Origin: Piscirickettsia litoralis
GTDB taxonomy: Bacteria; Pseudomonadota; Gammaproteobacteria; Piscirickettsiales; Piscirickettsiaceae
Assembly: GCF_001720395.1 (NCBI RefSeq)
Contig: NZ_MDTU01000006.1
Location: forward strand, 1-48,459
Direction: 5' to 3'
DNA length: 48,459 bases
Shown: positions 21,387 to 28,842 of the stretch, piece after piece
Layout of the letters: each line of letters begins with the position of its first letter
Position numbering within the stretch: the stretch's first letter is position 1
Made by a program: the position numbers and the translations under genes
The notes under the pieces: model-generated
What the model was told of the DNA's origin: nothing
What the model saw: the letters and a program-made list of their open reading frames with translations, nothing else
Database searches by the model: none

Positions 21387-21641
21387 TTAAAGACCTAGCT
21401 CTTTCCAAGCATCTTCTGCAGACACACTTTCTTCAGCTTTACGGTTTTCATAGGCTTGTGCAGACAAATCATCCTCGTATTTCTCAAGTAGCATTTCAAA
21501 AAGCTCAAGTTCTTCAGCAGAAATTAATGCGACAACAGGCTTATTATAATGTGTGAACATGCAGCGCTCACCCCGGTGCTGTACTTTTTGCGCAATTTCA
21601 CTAAGTTGTTCTCTTGCTCTTGCCATAGATACTTTTAACAT
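21387..21641 (-). CDS. Phd/YefM-family antitoxin
   Basis: The 84-residue protein has the Phd/YefM N-terminal DNA-binding fold: VSMARAREQLSEIAQKVQHRGERCMFTHYNKPVVALISAEELELFEML. An acidic C-terminus neutralises the toxin. Antitoxin precedes toxin, with the stop and start abutting. A promoter with a 12-bp inverted repeat lies just upstream (21673-21733), fitting autorepression. Confidence 0.88.
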   Translation of the reverse strand: MLKVSMARAREQLSEIAQKVQHRGERCMFTHYNKPVVALISAEELELFEMLLEKYEDDLSAQAYENRKAEESVSAEDAWKELGL

Positions 21642-21672
21642 ATCACCTACCTCTCATCGTCTACTTTCTAAC

Positions 21673-21733
21673 AGTATAGCAAAATATTTAAAACTTTTAC
21701 AACTTTATAGACAATTGCAACTTGTAAAAGTTT
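21673..21733 (-). promoter_or_regulatory. Promoter and operator of the RelE-type module
   Basis: On the minus strand, TTGTAA (21702-21697) and TATACT (21678-21673) are 18 bases apart. A perfect 12-bp inverted repeat, AAACTTTTACAA (21691-21702) and TTGTAAAAGTTT (21722-21733), overlaps the -35 box. This is a likely antitoxin operator. Confidence 0.65.
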
Positions 21734-21794
21734 ATGAGAAGCTAGAAAATTGGATAGTACGATCCAAGTCAAATTGTTATAAATAGGTCAAAGG

Positions 21795-22103
21795 CTAAGC
21801 AGCTAAAAACTTAATACCGTAACGATCTACCAAGCTAAGTAACTTCAAAGCAAATTTACTTGGTTTCTTTTGTCCCTGCTCCCACTTTTGAACAGTCGAT
21901 GGCACTGTATTCAAGTATGCAGCGAAAACAGCCTGACTTATTTTGTTTTTGCGACGGAGCTGCTTAATTTGATTAGGCGTATACTCTTTTATTTCAGGCA
22001 AACACATCGCATCAAACTCACGCATGGTTTGCTCGCTCATCACACCAGCATCATAAAAATCCTGTGCAGTTTCATGTAACGCTTCTGTTAAGCTCTTAGC
22101 CAT
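21795..22103 (-). CDS. HigA/NadS-type HTH antitoxin
   Basis: The 102-residue protein has a C-terminal HTH_3 domain: YTPNQIKQLRRKNKISQAVFAAYLNTVPSTVQKWEQGQKKPS (about 41-82). The N-terminus (LHETAQDFYDAGVMSEQTMREFD) is typical of antitoxins that follow their toxin gene. Its start overlaps the toxin stop by 8 bases, so it is coupled. It should repress the module through the palindrome at 22504-22518. Confidence 0.85.
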   Translation of the reverse strand: MAKSLTEALHETAQDFYDAGVMSEQTMREFDAMCLPEIKEYTPNQIKQLRRKNKISQAVFAAYLNTVPSTVQKWEQGQKKPSKFALKLLSLVDRYGIKFLAA

Positions 22104-22470
22104 AATATTTCACCTCTATCAATGCACCCGCTTTCAACAATTTTTTCAATTCACTCTCCGTACTACCTAGCATTTCACTAGCCAGCTTTTTGGCTATTTT
22201 TAATTCATCACTGCTTATATTCGCCTTCACGCTTTTTGCATAACCAAAAAGAAAAAACGCTTTGTTTTCTACCTTGTAAGCTAAGACAGTACGTGCCCCA
22301 CCACGTTTCCCTTTTCCTTGTATGGACACTCTCTTTTTATAAACATCACCGCCTAAATTTGCATCAATCAACCCTTGCTCTATCTCCACGACCGCAGCAC
22401 TTAAGTCTTTATCTGTGAGTGCTTCTTTCTTGGCCCATTTTGAAAAGAATTTAGTTTTGAAAATACGCAT
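22096..22470 (-). CDS. RelE-superfamily toxin (HigB-like order)
   Basis: I start at the ATG at 22470 (MRIFKTKFFSKWAKKEALTD), with AAGGTG upstream, giving 124 residues. The core, GGDVYKKRVSIQGKGKRGGARTVLAYKVENKAFFLFGYAKSVKANIS, matches the RelE-like PF06296 group, whose members are usually followed by a NadS/HigA antitoxin. Toxin-first order agrees. The likely activity is ribosome-dependent mRNA cleavage. Confidence 0.85.
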   Translation of the reverse strand: MRIFKTKFFSKWAKKEALTDKDLSAAVVEIEQGLIDANLGGDVYKKRVSIQGKGKRGGARTVLAYKVENKAFFLFGYAKSVKANISSDELKIAKKLASEMLGSTESELKKLLKAGALIEVKYYG

Positions 22471-22499
22471 TCTGGCACCTTGCTTTCTGTATAAGTACA

Positions 22500-22529
22500 A
22501 TTATAGCACCTGGTGCTACAATTTATCAA
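22500..22529 (-). promoter_or_regulatory. Promoter with palindromic operator for the HigB/A-like module
   Basis: On the minus strand, TTGATA (22529-22524) and TATAAT (22505-22500) are 18 bases apart. A perfect 15-bp palindrome, TAGCACC-T-GGTGCTA (22504-22518), overlaps the -10 box. A bound antitoxin there would block RNA polymerase. Confidence 0.7.
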
Positions 22530-22703
22530 TAGTGCAGTTTTATGTTTTTGAAAGAAAAATTGTATCGTACGACACAAAACCAACTTGTTATAAATGGACC
22601 AATTTATAACAACTTCAAGTAAATCAACGCATACAGCCTGGCACCGAGTTCTCACTTGTTATATTATTGTCATATAAATCATTAATATAATGAGTTTTAA
22701 CCC

Positions 22704-23294
22704 ATGAGTTTACGAAAACAGGCCCGCATTCTTTCCGAGCGACAAGAGCGCATTGTCTACCACTACATCAAAAGCACAACCGCACCCGAGCGCAACCTCG
22801 TTTTGTTTTTGTTGTCGATTAAGGCTGGACTTCGTGCCAAAGAGATCGCCCATATCTGCTGGAAAAATGTTTTTGACTCAGACTGCCACATCGGTGGCCA
22901 AATAAAGCTCACCAACGACATCAGCAAAGGCGAAACGGGTGGTCGCATTATCCCCCTCAACCAGCAACTCAAACTGGCTCTAATTGCATTACATAATCAC
23001 GATCAACCAAACCATGAGAATGTTCCTATTATTATTTCGCAACGCAAGGCCGCTTTTAGCCCGCAAACTATCGTTAACTGGTTTGCTCGCCTGTACAAAG
23101 AACTCGAATTTAGCGGCCATTCCAGCCACTCAGGACGTAGAACCTTTGTCACCCGAGCGGCAAAAAACATCATCAAAGCCGGTGGCAGTCTAAGAGACGT
23201 ACAGCAGCTCGCAGGCCACTCAAAGCTACAAACCACCCAGCACTACATTGAAGGCGACAGCGAAGCGAAAAAGAAAGTTGTTGATCTTATTTAA
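22704..23294 (+). CDS. Minimal tyrosine recombinase
   Basis: The 196-residue protein consists almost only of the catalytic domain. Catalytic residues are visible in GLRAKEIAH (Arg), GHSSHSGRRTF (His and Arg) and LAGHSKLQTTQHYIEGD (His, Tyr). The N-terminal core-binding and arm-binding domains of phage integrases are absent, as in FimB/FimE-like and plasmid-resolution enzymes. It more likely resolves multimers of a plasmid prophage than integrates it. A dif-like inverted repeat follows 73 bases after its stop. Confidence 0.82.
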   Translation: MSLRKQARILSERQERIVYHYIKSTTAPERNLVLFLLSIKAGLRAKEIAHICWKNVFDSDCHIGGQIKLTNDISKGETGGRIIPLNQQLKLALIALHNHDQPNHENVPIIISQRKAAFSPQTIVNWFARLYKELEFSGHSSHSGRRTFVTRAAKNIIKAGGSLRDVQQLAGHSKLQTTQHYIEGDSEAKKKVVDLI

Positions 23295-23367
23295 ATCCCA
23301 AAATTGCAATTTAGGTATCTGAATATAAACTTCAAATGTGAGGCAATCCCCTAGACTGACTCACACT

Positions 23368-23409
23368 GAAAGCGCTTAAGAAGCTTGCACACGCTTCTTA
23401 GGAGCTTTC
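23368..23409. other. Dif-like inverted repeat, candidate recombination site
   Basis: TAAGAAGC (23377-23384) and GCTTCTTA (23393-23400) flank an 8-base centre, TTGCACAC. Outer 6-bp arms, GAAAGC/GCTTTC, extend the symmetry. Two inverted arms around a 6-8 base centre is the layout of core sites for tyrosine recombinases, and the recombinase gene is adjacent. No T-run follows, which argues against a terminator. Confidence 0.55.
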
Positions 23410-23460
23410 ACCTGAACAAAATTAAAACCAATATTCATGTTTTTGAGCTATATTATATAA

Positions 23461-23538
23461 AGGGTGTTTACTAGCATTGACGCCCTAGACTATGTCGGCC
23501 TCCACAATTCGTTCTTTCGTGGGGGCTTTTCTTTTTTC
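23461..23538 (+). ncRNA. Candidate small RNA ending in a terminator
   Basis: A -10-like TATTAT lies at 23451-23456. A transcript starting near 23462 would fold into a 5' hairpin (AGGGTG with CGCCCT, 23461-23486) and a strong 3' terminator (GCCTCCAC with GTGGGGGC, then a T-rich tail, 23498-23538). No -35 box is obvious. There is no ORF with a ribosome site. It may be a regulatory RNA of the plasmid module. Confidence 0.4.
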
Positions 23539-23561
23539 TTAAACACAGGCAATATGAAAAG

Positions 23562-23597
23562 ACAATCTCCACCCTCCATACTGGATGATTGTTTTTT
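23562..23597 (+). terminator. Terminator-like hairpin (second of a series)
   Basis: ACAATC-TCCA pairs with TGGA-T-GATTGT (one bulged base), followed by TTTTT. Confidence 0.5.
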
Positions 23598-23608
23598 CGA
23601 GCACTGCC

Positions 23609-23640
23609 GCCCCGGTTATCCTTACGGGGCTTTATTTTTT
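23609..23640 (+). terminator. Terminator-like hairpin (third of a series)
   Basis: GCCCCG and CGGGGC arms with a 10-base loop are followed by TTTATTTTTT. This is the strongest of the series. Confidence 0.7.
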
Positions 23641-23694
23641 ATGGCACATACCCTGCATTAAATTAATTGCACTTTGTTAGACAACTCAATTAAT

Positions 23695-23727
23695 GCCTCA
23701 CCTCTCCCAGTGGTAAGGCTTTTTTTA
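23695..23727 (+). terminator. Terminator-like hairpin (fourth of a series)
   Basis: GCCTCACC and GGTAAGGC pair with one mismatch and are followed by eight T residues. Confidence 0.6.
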
Positions 23728-23775
23728 TTCTCTGTGCTATCAATTAATTGAGAGTTTCCTCCTTTCCTCTCAACT

Positions 23776-23817
23776 GAAAAGCCCTCATCTTGTTTAACTT
23801 AGCTCCGAGGGCTTTTC
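23776..23817. terminator. Bidirectional terminator-like hairpin (fifth of a series)
   Basis: GAAAAGCCCTC and GAGGGCTTTTC mirror each other exactly around a 20-base loop. The pair can terminate on both strands. It is the last hairpin before the partition operon. Confidence 0.6.
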
Positions 23818-23920
23818 TTCACAGCTACAACTTAATCATATTATTTTATTGCTAAATGTTGTAATATTAATTCAATTAGTATATTAATTATAGTGAAGTT
23901 GTTTTATTAAAGGGGGAGAC

Positions 23921-24142
23921 ATGGACGAGAAAATAAAAACAAAACATGCAATAAACAATGCTCATATAATAATGATTAAGGCGATACATAATTTAACTAC
24001 TGCTGATATTGCAGAGTTAACGGGGAAAAAACCTACTACAGTTAATACTTGGTTTACAAACCCCACTTCCTCTGGTTATCGACGCGCTCCTGACGATGCG
24101 GCAAGAATATTAATGGGCAAATATTCTTTAGAAATATATTAA
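23921..24142 (+). CDS. Small HTH protein heading the partition operon
   Basis: The 73-residue protein has a helix-turn-helix-like region, LTTADIAELTGKKPTTVNTWFTNPTSSGYRRAPDDAARILM. An excellent AGGGGGAGAC ribosome site precedes the ATG. It lies 29 bases before parA and is probably a transcriptional regulator of the operon, a job that ParA does itself in other types. The A+T-rich region upstream holds TTGTAA and TATATT boxes, but with a 15-base gap. Confidence 0.65.
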   Translation: MDEKIKTKHAINNAHIIMIKAIHNLTTADIAELTGKKPTTVNTWFTNPTSSGYRRAPDDAARILMGKYSLEIY

Positions 24143-24171
24143 CAGTACATTATTTAACAAGGTATATATCA

Positions 24172-25005
24172 ATGGATACACAAATATTTGCAATCTGCAA
24201 TCAGAAAGGTGGCGTAGGTAAGACGACTACATCTATAGGTTTAGCTCGCGCTCTAGCAGAAGATGCTCCTACACTATTTCTAGATTTAGACACTCAATGT
24301 AACTCAACATATACACTAATGGGCATTAATGAAGATGAATATGACGGCCCAACAGTAAAAGAGGCTTTGTTAGAGGACAAGGTTGAGCTAATTAATTTAG
24401 AAAATAATTTATTCCTATTACCTGGAAGCGATGATTTAGAAGACCATGTATTATTTACAACAGTGCCTCCTCATCGTATTTTACGACAGCTTCAAAAATT
24501 ATTATCAAAAATTCAAGAAAACACTCAAAATAAATTTAGTTATATCGTTTTAGATTGTCCACCAAGCAAAGGAATTGTGCTTCAAAATGCATTAGTTGCA
24601 GCTACCTATGCCTTAATTGTTCTAAAATTAGACACTTATTCTTCTAAAGGAATAAAAAAACTTATTAATACTATCGATAACCTCATTGAAGAAGGTGATT
24701 CAAAAATCAAAATAGCTGGCATGCTTATTAATGACTTTGACAAGTCAACAGAAATGGATAGAAATAACTTCGTAAAAATACAAGAAATGTATTCTTCTTA
24801 TATATTCGACACAATGATTAATCATAATCAGTACGTTAGAAAATTAGTTAACCCAACTCAAAAACCAAGAAAAAATATAACCCATATGTATAAAGAATTT
24901 AAACTTGAATTACTCAGCCGCATAAGTAATGTTTCACCACAAAAATGGGGAGTAGCAAAAGCTAACTCTAATAAAGAAAAAAAAATTGCTGGAGAAAATA
25001 AATGA
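24172..25005 (+). CDS. parA: ParA partition ATPase
   Basis: The 277-residue protein has the deviant Walker A motif KGGVGKTT (12-19), then LFLDLDTQCNSTY (about 35-47) and YIVLDCPPSKG. The N-terminal DNA-binding domain of P1-type ParA is absent, so it is closer to the short chromosomal/Ib type. It moves ParB-bound DNA along the nucleoid so that each daughter cell inherits the element. Its last four bases overlap the parB start (ATGA). Confidence 0.93.
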   Translation: MDTQIFAICNQKGGVGKTTTSIGLARALAEDAPTLFLDLDTQCNSTYTLMGINEDEYDGPTVKEALLEDKVELINLENNLFLLPGSDDLEDHVLFTTVPPHRILRQLQKLLSKIQENTQNKFSYIVLDCPPSKGIVLQNALVAATYALIVLKLDTYSSKGIKKLINTIDNLIEEGDSKIKIAGMLINDFDKSTEMDRNNFVKIQEMYSSYIFDTMINHNQYVRKLVNPTQKPRKNITHMYKEFKLELLSRISNVSPQKWGVAKANSNKEKKIAGENK

Positions 25006-25946
25006 TTATAAAAGAAAAACCTAGAACCACAGTAAAAGCAATTAAAGGCACGCAGCTACCAGAGCTTGAAAAGGCGGACCTGTCAGTTATTGAAGGACTG
25101 CATAGTCAAATTAACGTTAAAAACATAAAAACAAATCACATTGTAAGGTACGAATTCAAAAACCGTAACCCAGAAGAATTTGGCGATATGGATGCGTTAA
25201 AATCAAGCATTAAAGAAGTGGGAATATTAAAGCCCATTATCGTTTTTGATACCGAGGATGGTTATATATTAATAGCTGGCGAAAGACGATGGACTGCTTC
25301 TAAAGAATTAAACCTAAAGACAGTTCAAGCAAAAGTATATCCTGAAGAAATGTTTAGTGATGCTTTTGCGTTAAGGCTTCAAGAAATTGAAAATGAAGAA
25401 AGTGAAGGAATGACAGATTATGGTAAGTTTAAACACTATAGAAATTTATTAGAAAATGATATTTATGCCAGCAGAGGAGATTTGATTGACAAATTAAATA
25501 TAAAAGGCGGTCGGCAAGAACTAAGTAGAATGTTTAGCTTTGAAGCTTTAGAAGCATACGACAACCTAATTAATTGCTTCAATATTTCCAGCAGAAGAGC
25601 TGATGACATTAAAAAGAAAATCTTTAACAAACTGGGATCAAAATTAGATAAATTTGTCAAAGATAATTACTTGGGTATTCAAGGCGAGCTATCAATTTTT
25701 AAGCTAGAAGAAGTTGCAAAAAAATATATCGGCCAGAATTCAAAAAAGCAAAAAAAACAATCTTTCCATTACGACATTAAAACAAAGTCAGGCTCTAAAG
25801 CTATATCTTCATCACTAAACAACCAAAACATCAGCTTGAAATTATCTGAAAGTATAAAAAACAGCTACCTATTGACAGAAAACGATCTAAAGGAAATTAG
25901 CAATTTAGCCTGGAAATACATTTCCAAAAAAATCCCTAATGATTGA
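25002..25946 (+). CDS. parB: ParB partition protein
   Basis: The 314-residue protein has the ParB/Srx CTP-binding core: VGILKPIIVFDTEDGYILIAGERRWTASKEL (about 80-110), with the GERRW motif. A central DNA-binding region and a lysine-rich linker (QNSKKQKKQ) precede a C-terminal helical part. It should bind the two palindromes found just downstream (25959-25980 and 26076-26103) and recruit ParA. Gene order (HTH, parA, parB, parS) is that of a plasmid partition operon. Confidence 0.9.
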   Translation: MIIKEKPRTTVKAIKGTQLPELEKADLSVIEGLHSQINVKNIKTNHIVRYEFKNRNPEEFGDMDALKSSIKEVGILKPIIVFDTEDGYILIAGERRWTASKELNLKTVQAKVYPEEMFSDAFALRLQEIENEESEGMTDYGKFKHYRNLLENDIYASRGDLIDKLNIKGGRQELSRMFSFEALEAYDNLINCFNISSRRADDIKKKIFNKLGSKLDKFVKDNYLGIQGELSIFKLEEVAKKYIGQNSKKQKKQSFHYDIKTKSGSKAISSSLNNQNISLKLSESIKNSYLLTENDLKEISNLAWKYISKKIPND

Positions 25947-25958
25947 GCAAGTTTTCAA

Positions 25959-25980
25959 CTTGTCGCCAATTGGCGACAAG
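25959..25980. other. parS-like palindrome 1
   Basis: A perfect 22-bp palindrome has the core TTGTCGCCAATTGGCGACAA and lies 13 bases after the parB stop. A second inverted pair (CAAGTT-TTC-AACTTG) overlaps its left end. Position and sequence shared with the second site make it a probable ParB-binding centromere. Confidence 0.8.
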
Positions 25981-26075
25981 CTCAACACTATGCTTAACAA
26001 CGGTTTTGGTGATTTGTAATTTTACTTATCAAGAAGAGTGCTCATGAGTGTCTTGCAATAAATCTAAACAATTTT

Positions 26076-26103
26076 TAAGTTGTCGCCAATTGGCGACAAC
26101 TTA
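26076..26103. other. parS-like palindrome 2
   Basis: A perfect 28-bp palindrome contains the same 20-bp core as site 1, with centres 120 bases apart. It lies 13 bases before the convergent endolysin stop. Confidence 0.8.
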
Positions 26104-26116
26104 TAATTCAACCACA

Positions 26117-26527
26117 TCAGCAACCGAGCTTCATCCTGTTTGCCAACCTCACAGCGCGATTACCTACTTGATTGGCCCACTTAGAATTCAGCATTTCTGC
26201 AGCCGCTTTATCAAAGTTGTTTTCTTTAAGCGCTGCAGACATATTTTTAAATTTTTTAACTCCCGAAAGGCCAAGATTAAAAAGCATTTCAGCAATAACA
26301 GCTTTACGCTCGTCGTTCAAACTTAGCCAATAGGGCAGGGATGTGCATTGGTCTAACACTCGTTCAATATCATTATTGAGCAAGTAATTTGCTTCATCGT
26401 CACTAATACCTAAATCATCAAGATTACGGCCGACACCAATCGTTAACTTACCAACAGTATCACGATAAGGCTTGAAACGAACACCTTCCGACTCTTTGAG
26501 CGAATCAATTAATTCTTGCTTATTCAT
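26117..26527 (-). CDS. Endolysin, T4-type lysozyme (GH24)
   Basis: The 136-residue protein has the GH24 active-site pattern E-x(8)-D-x(5)-T as SEGVRFKPYRDTVGKLTIGVGRNL: Glu 14, Asp 23, Thr 29. It has no signal peptide or SAR segment, so it needs the holin to reach the peptidoglycan. It lies at the downstream end of the tail operon rather than with the holin and spanins. The ATG overlaps the preceding stop (ATGA). Confidence 0.88.
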   Translation of the reverse strand: MNKQELIDSLKESEGVRFKPYRDTVGKLTIGVGRNLDDLGISDDEANYLLNNDIERVLDQCTSLPYWLSLNDERKAVIAEMLFNLGLSGVKKFKNMSAALKENNFDKAAAEMLNSKWANQVGNRAVRLANRMKLGC

Positions 26528-27228
26528 GATACCAACTCCTCAAAACGATCTTGGACATTTAAAATCTGTCCCACGCTATTTTTAACTGTATTAGCAATAT
26601 CCTTAGACTGCATAGCACCACTATCGACTTTAGAGCGTATATCTTGAGAAGAAGAGTAAAGTTCACCGGCATCAGGGTTAATTTGAGAAGCGGCACTAAA
26701 GCAACAGCCATAACTATCCATAAAGTCGGTACCAATTTGAATATAAGAAAGCATTCCGCCAACGCTACTGATGACCTCATTGGATAGCTCAGTTAATTTG
26801 GTGCGAGTATCAAATGGTTTATTTCCTTCTTCGCCTATTTCTATAAGGGCTGATTCGAGTGAATTGATACACGCTTGAGATTGCTCTTGAGCGTTCGGAT
26901 CGTCAGGATCAATGGCATTTAAGCAATTCATCGCGGGTTCTAGCTTATCCCATATTGCGCCGCTCATTGCATTGTTAACACCATCACAAATGGATTTTGT
27001 GACTCCTGCCCAATCCCCATCAATCCAAGAGTTAGCCGCTGCATCGTATTGGGTTGTTTGGATTATACTGTTGGAATAATCGGTAAGCTTGCCACCTATA
27101 TCTCCATGCAAGCCTGCCATCGTATCCGAGTATTTTTGAAGGTCAATTCCAGCGGGATACAATTTAGTTTGTAAATCAGTAAGTGTACTGGAATATTTTA
27201 AATAGCCAGTATCAAAGCCGGTAGCCAT
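26524..27228 (-). CDS. Unknown protein between tail genes and endolysin
   Basis: I start at the ATG at 27228 (MATGFDTGYLKYSSTLTDLQ), with GGAG nine bases upstream, giving 234 residues. It is acidic, largely helical and free of membrane segments, with several cysteines in its middle and C-terminal part (ICDG, NCLN, ACIN, GCCFS). It is coupled to the endolysin by a 4-base overlap. It could be a virion or lysis-associated protein; I do not recognise it. Confidence 0.55.
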   Translation of the reverse strand: MATGFDTGYLKYSSTLTDLQTKLYPAGIDLQKYSDTMAGLHGDIGGKLTDYSNSIIQTTQYDAAANSWIDGDWAGVTKSICDGVNNAMSGAIWDKLEPAMNCLNAIDPDDPNAQEQSQACINSLESALIEIGEEGNKPFDTRTKLTELSNEVISSVGGMLSYIQIGTDFMDSYGCCFSAASQINPDAGELYSSSQDIRSKVDSGAMQSKDIANTVKNSVGQILNVQDRFEELVS

Positions 27229-27284
27229 ATAGACGAACTCCATTAACACAGTTAAAGTGTGGTTATTATTTGAAGGGTAAAATT

Positions 27285-27608
27285 ATGAATAAATTATTTG
27301 CTGTAATTACTGCTTGTTCTTTTGCTATGGTGTTGGTGTTACCTTCATTTGCGAATAGGGCAACACTTTCAGAGCCAGAAAAACCACTTCATATTGATTT
27401 TTCTAAATGGAAAAAAATTAAATGTAGCACTATCGGCCTTAAAAAGGACGACTGCAAAATGTGCTTGCAAAGCATAAAATATAGTGGGTCAAAGTGGTGT
27501 GTTTCATATTCAGAAGCAGAGAAACAAGCTGCTGCAGACAAACATAAATTAAAAGGAATTCCATTAAGCGAAACATATAAACACAAACCCCAGCAGTTAT
27601 GGGATTAA
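27285..27608 (+). CDS. Secreted four-cysteine protein (moron)
   Basis: This 107-residue protein starts at ATG 27285, with AAGGG seven bases upstream. It has a clean signal peptide (MNKLFAVITACSFAMVLVLP, likely cleaved after SFA). The mature part of about 84 residues is lysine-rich with four cysteines (KIKCST, DDCKMC, KWCVSY) that could form two disulfides in the periplasm or outside. It is on the plus strand within leftward tail genes and converges with gene D, their stops overlapping by 4 bases. That is typical of a moron expressed from the prophage for host benefit or virulence. The function is unknown. Confidence 0.65.
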   Translation: MNKLFAVITACSFAMVLVLPSFANRATLSEPEKPLHIDFSKWKKIKCSTIGLKKDDCKMCLQSIKYSGSKWCVSYSEAEKQAAADKHKLKGIPLSETYKHKPQQLWD

Positions 27609-28624
27609 AGCTTTAGTTTTATATTTCCTTCTATCCTAGTTGTATAACCTCTACCCTCAATGTATTGATGAGTCGCTTGACTAACAACCCATTGTTCATC
27701 GATATTTTTTTTAACCCCTGTTAAATTAACGGGGAATTGCGCCATCAAAAAAGGATTGCCAACTAGATTTACACTGAATTGACCTTTGCATCGTTGAAGC
27801 CTATGAAGCTCAGCATGGGCCGACACTGATGCCTCTAATTCATTTGCTAGATAATTAGGCATCACATAGATTGGTTTTTTACCAGAACCAGCATCAATTT
27901 TACCAGCGAGGCCAGTGGCAAAATCATGATAATGCGCCCGCACTGTGTTGTATTGTAGACGACGATCATATGAGACTATGTAGTCTAAAACATTACCTGT
28001 TTGGACATCGATATTTATAGGGTCTAAATCCACCCCCGAAGCCCTTTTACCTGTCCCTGCGGTCACAAACACAATTCGATTATGCGTACATTTAAAAACA
28101 CAGCCCCGATCTCTAGCAAAGCGCGTTAAAAAGTTCATGCTGCTTTCATTGGTTTGTGCGATGTATTTTACCACTTGATCGGCGACATCGTGGCCGACGG
28201 TTACTTCATACATCTTTTCATTGGTATTTACGTTGCTGGTGGCAATTTCCTCAATAATTTCTTTGACGGTTTTATTGCTAAAGCTGCGGCTCATCACTTC
28301 TTTTAAGCCAACGTACATGTCCATTGAGGTGGCCGTTACAGTGAGTCGTCGAGGCCAACCGGAGTAGGTGGTTTGTGTGACAGTAAATTCGCCCATCGTC
28401 ACTAAAGGGCTGCCTTCATAACCGAGGTTAACGCGAATTGAGCTTTTAGTGTCCGGGGCAATTAATTTGCCATCTGCATCATCGAGTACAAAGGTCACAC
28501 TGTCGCTCGACATGCCAGAATAATCGTTCACGGTCATAGAGAGTAGACGGCCTTTAAACGCTTCGGTGCGATCATTAATGGTGCCGTCTGGCCCATAATT
28601 TACAATAGAGTAAGTCGGAGTCAT
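27605..28624 (-). CDS. D: P2 D-like late control / tail hub protein
   Basis: The 339-residue protein is of the phage late-control D family: FKGRLLSMTVNDYSGMSSDSVTFVLDD at the N-terminus, then YVGLKEVMSRSFSNKTVKEIIEEIA, then NESSMNFLTRFARDRGCVFK and a C-terminal VVSQATHQYIEGRGYTTRIEG. It forms the hub of contractile tails and works with V and X at the baseplate centre. AAGGAC precedes the ATG. Confidence 0.92.
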   Translation of the reverse strand: MTPTYSIVNYGPDGTINDRTEAFKGRLLSMTVNDYSGMSSDSVTFVLDDADGKLIAPDTKSSIRVNLGYEGSPLVTMGEFTVTQTTYSGWPRRLTVTATSMDMYVGLKEVMSRSFSNKTVKEIIEEIATSNVNTNEKMYEVTVGHDVADQVVKYIAQTNESSMNFLTRFARDRGCVFKCTHNRIVFVTAGTGKRASGVDLDPINIDVQTGNVLDYIVSYDRRLQYNTVRAHYHDFATGLAGKIDAGSGKKPIYVMPNYLANELEASVSAHAELHRLQRCKGQFSVNLVGNPFLMAQFPVNLTGVKKNIDEQWVVSQATHQYIEGRGYTTRIEGNIKLKL

Positions 28625-28632
28625 GATTGTCC

Positions 28633-28842
28633 TTAATTAAATAATTGTTGGGTTTCTTCGGTCTGTGCTTCGGGAAGGTCCGGTAAAATTAAAGTGAGTT
28701 CGGCGGGGAGGTGAGTGCCATAACTAGATAAAGTCGGATTTGATTTAAATACGGCATCTAAGGCATCACTGCGCTCACCATAAAACTGATAACAAATCTC
28801 ATCCACCACGTTATTGCTTTTGGTTTTGTATATCTGTGCCAT
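28633..28842 (-). CDS. X: P2 X-like tail protein
   Basis: The 69-residue LysM-like small protein (YKTKSNNVVDEICYQFYGERSDALDAVFKSNP...LPAELTLILPDLP) has the standard gpX pattern. It lies between U and D as in P2. It may bind peptidoglycan during infection or assemble in the baseplate. It overlaps the end of U by 32 bases. Confidence 0.9.
   Translation of the reverse strand: MAQIYKTKSNNVVDEICYQFYGERSDALDAVFKSNPTLSSYGTHLPAELTLILPDLPEAQTEETQQLFN

Noticed and set aside
22401-22655. 84-residue minus-strand ORF over the toxin promoter
   Set aside because: It covers a well-formed promoter and operator and the toxin start; its composition is not protein-like.
23464-23661. 65-residue ORF in the terminator-rich region
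   Set aside because: It reads straight through three terminator hairpins and lacks a ribosome site.
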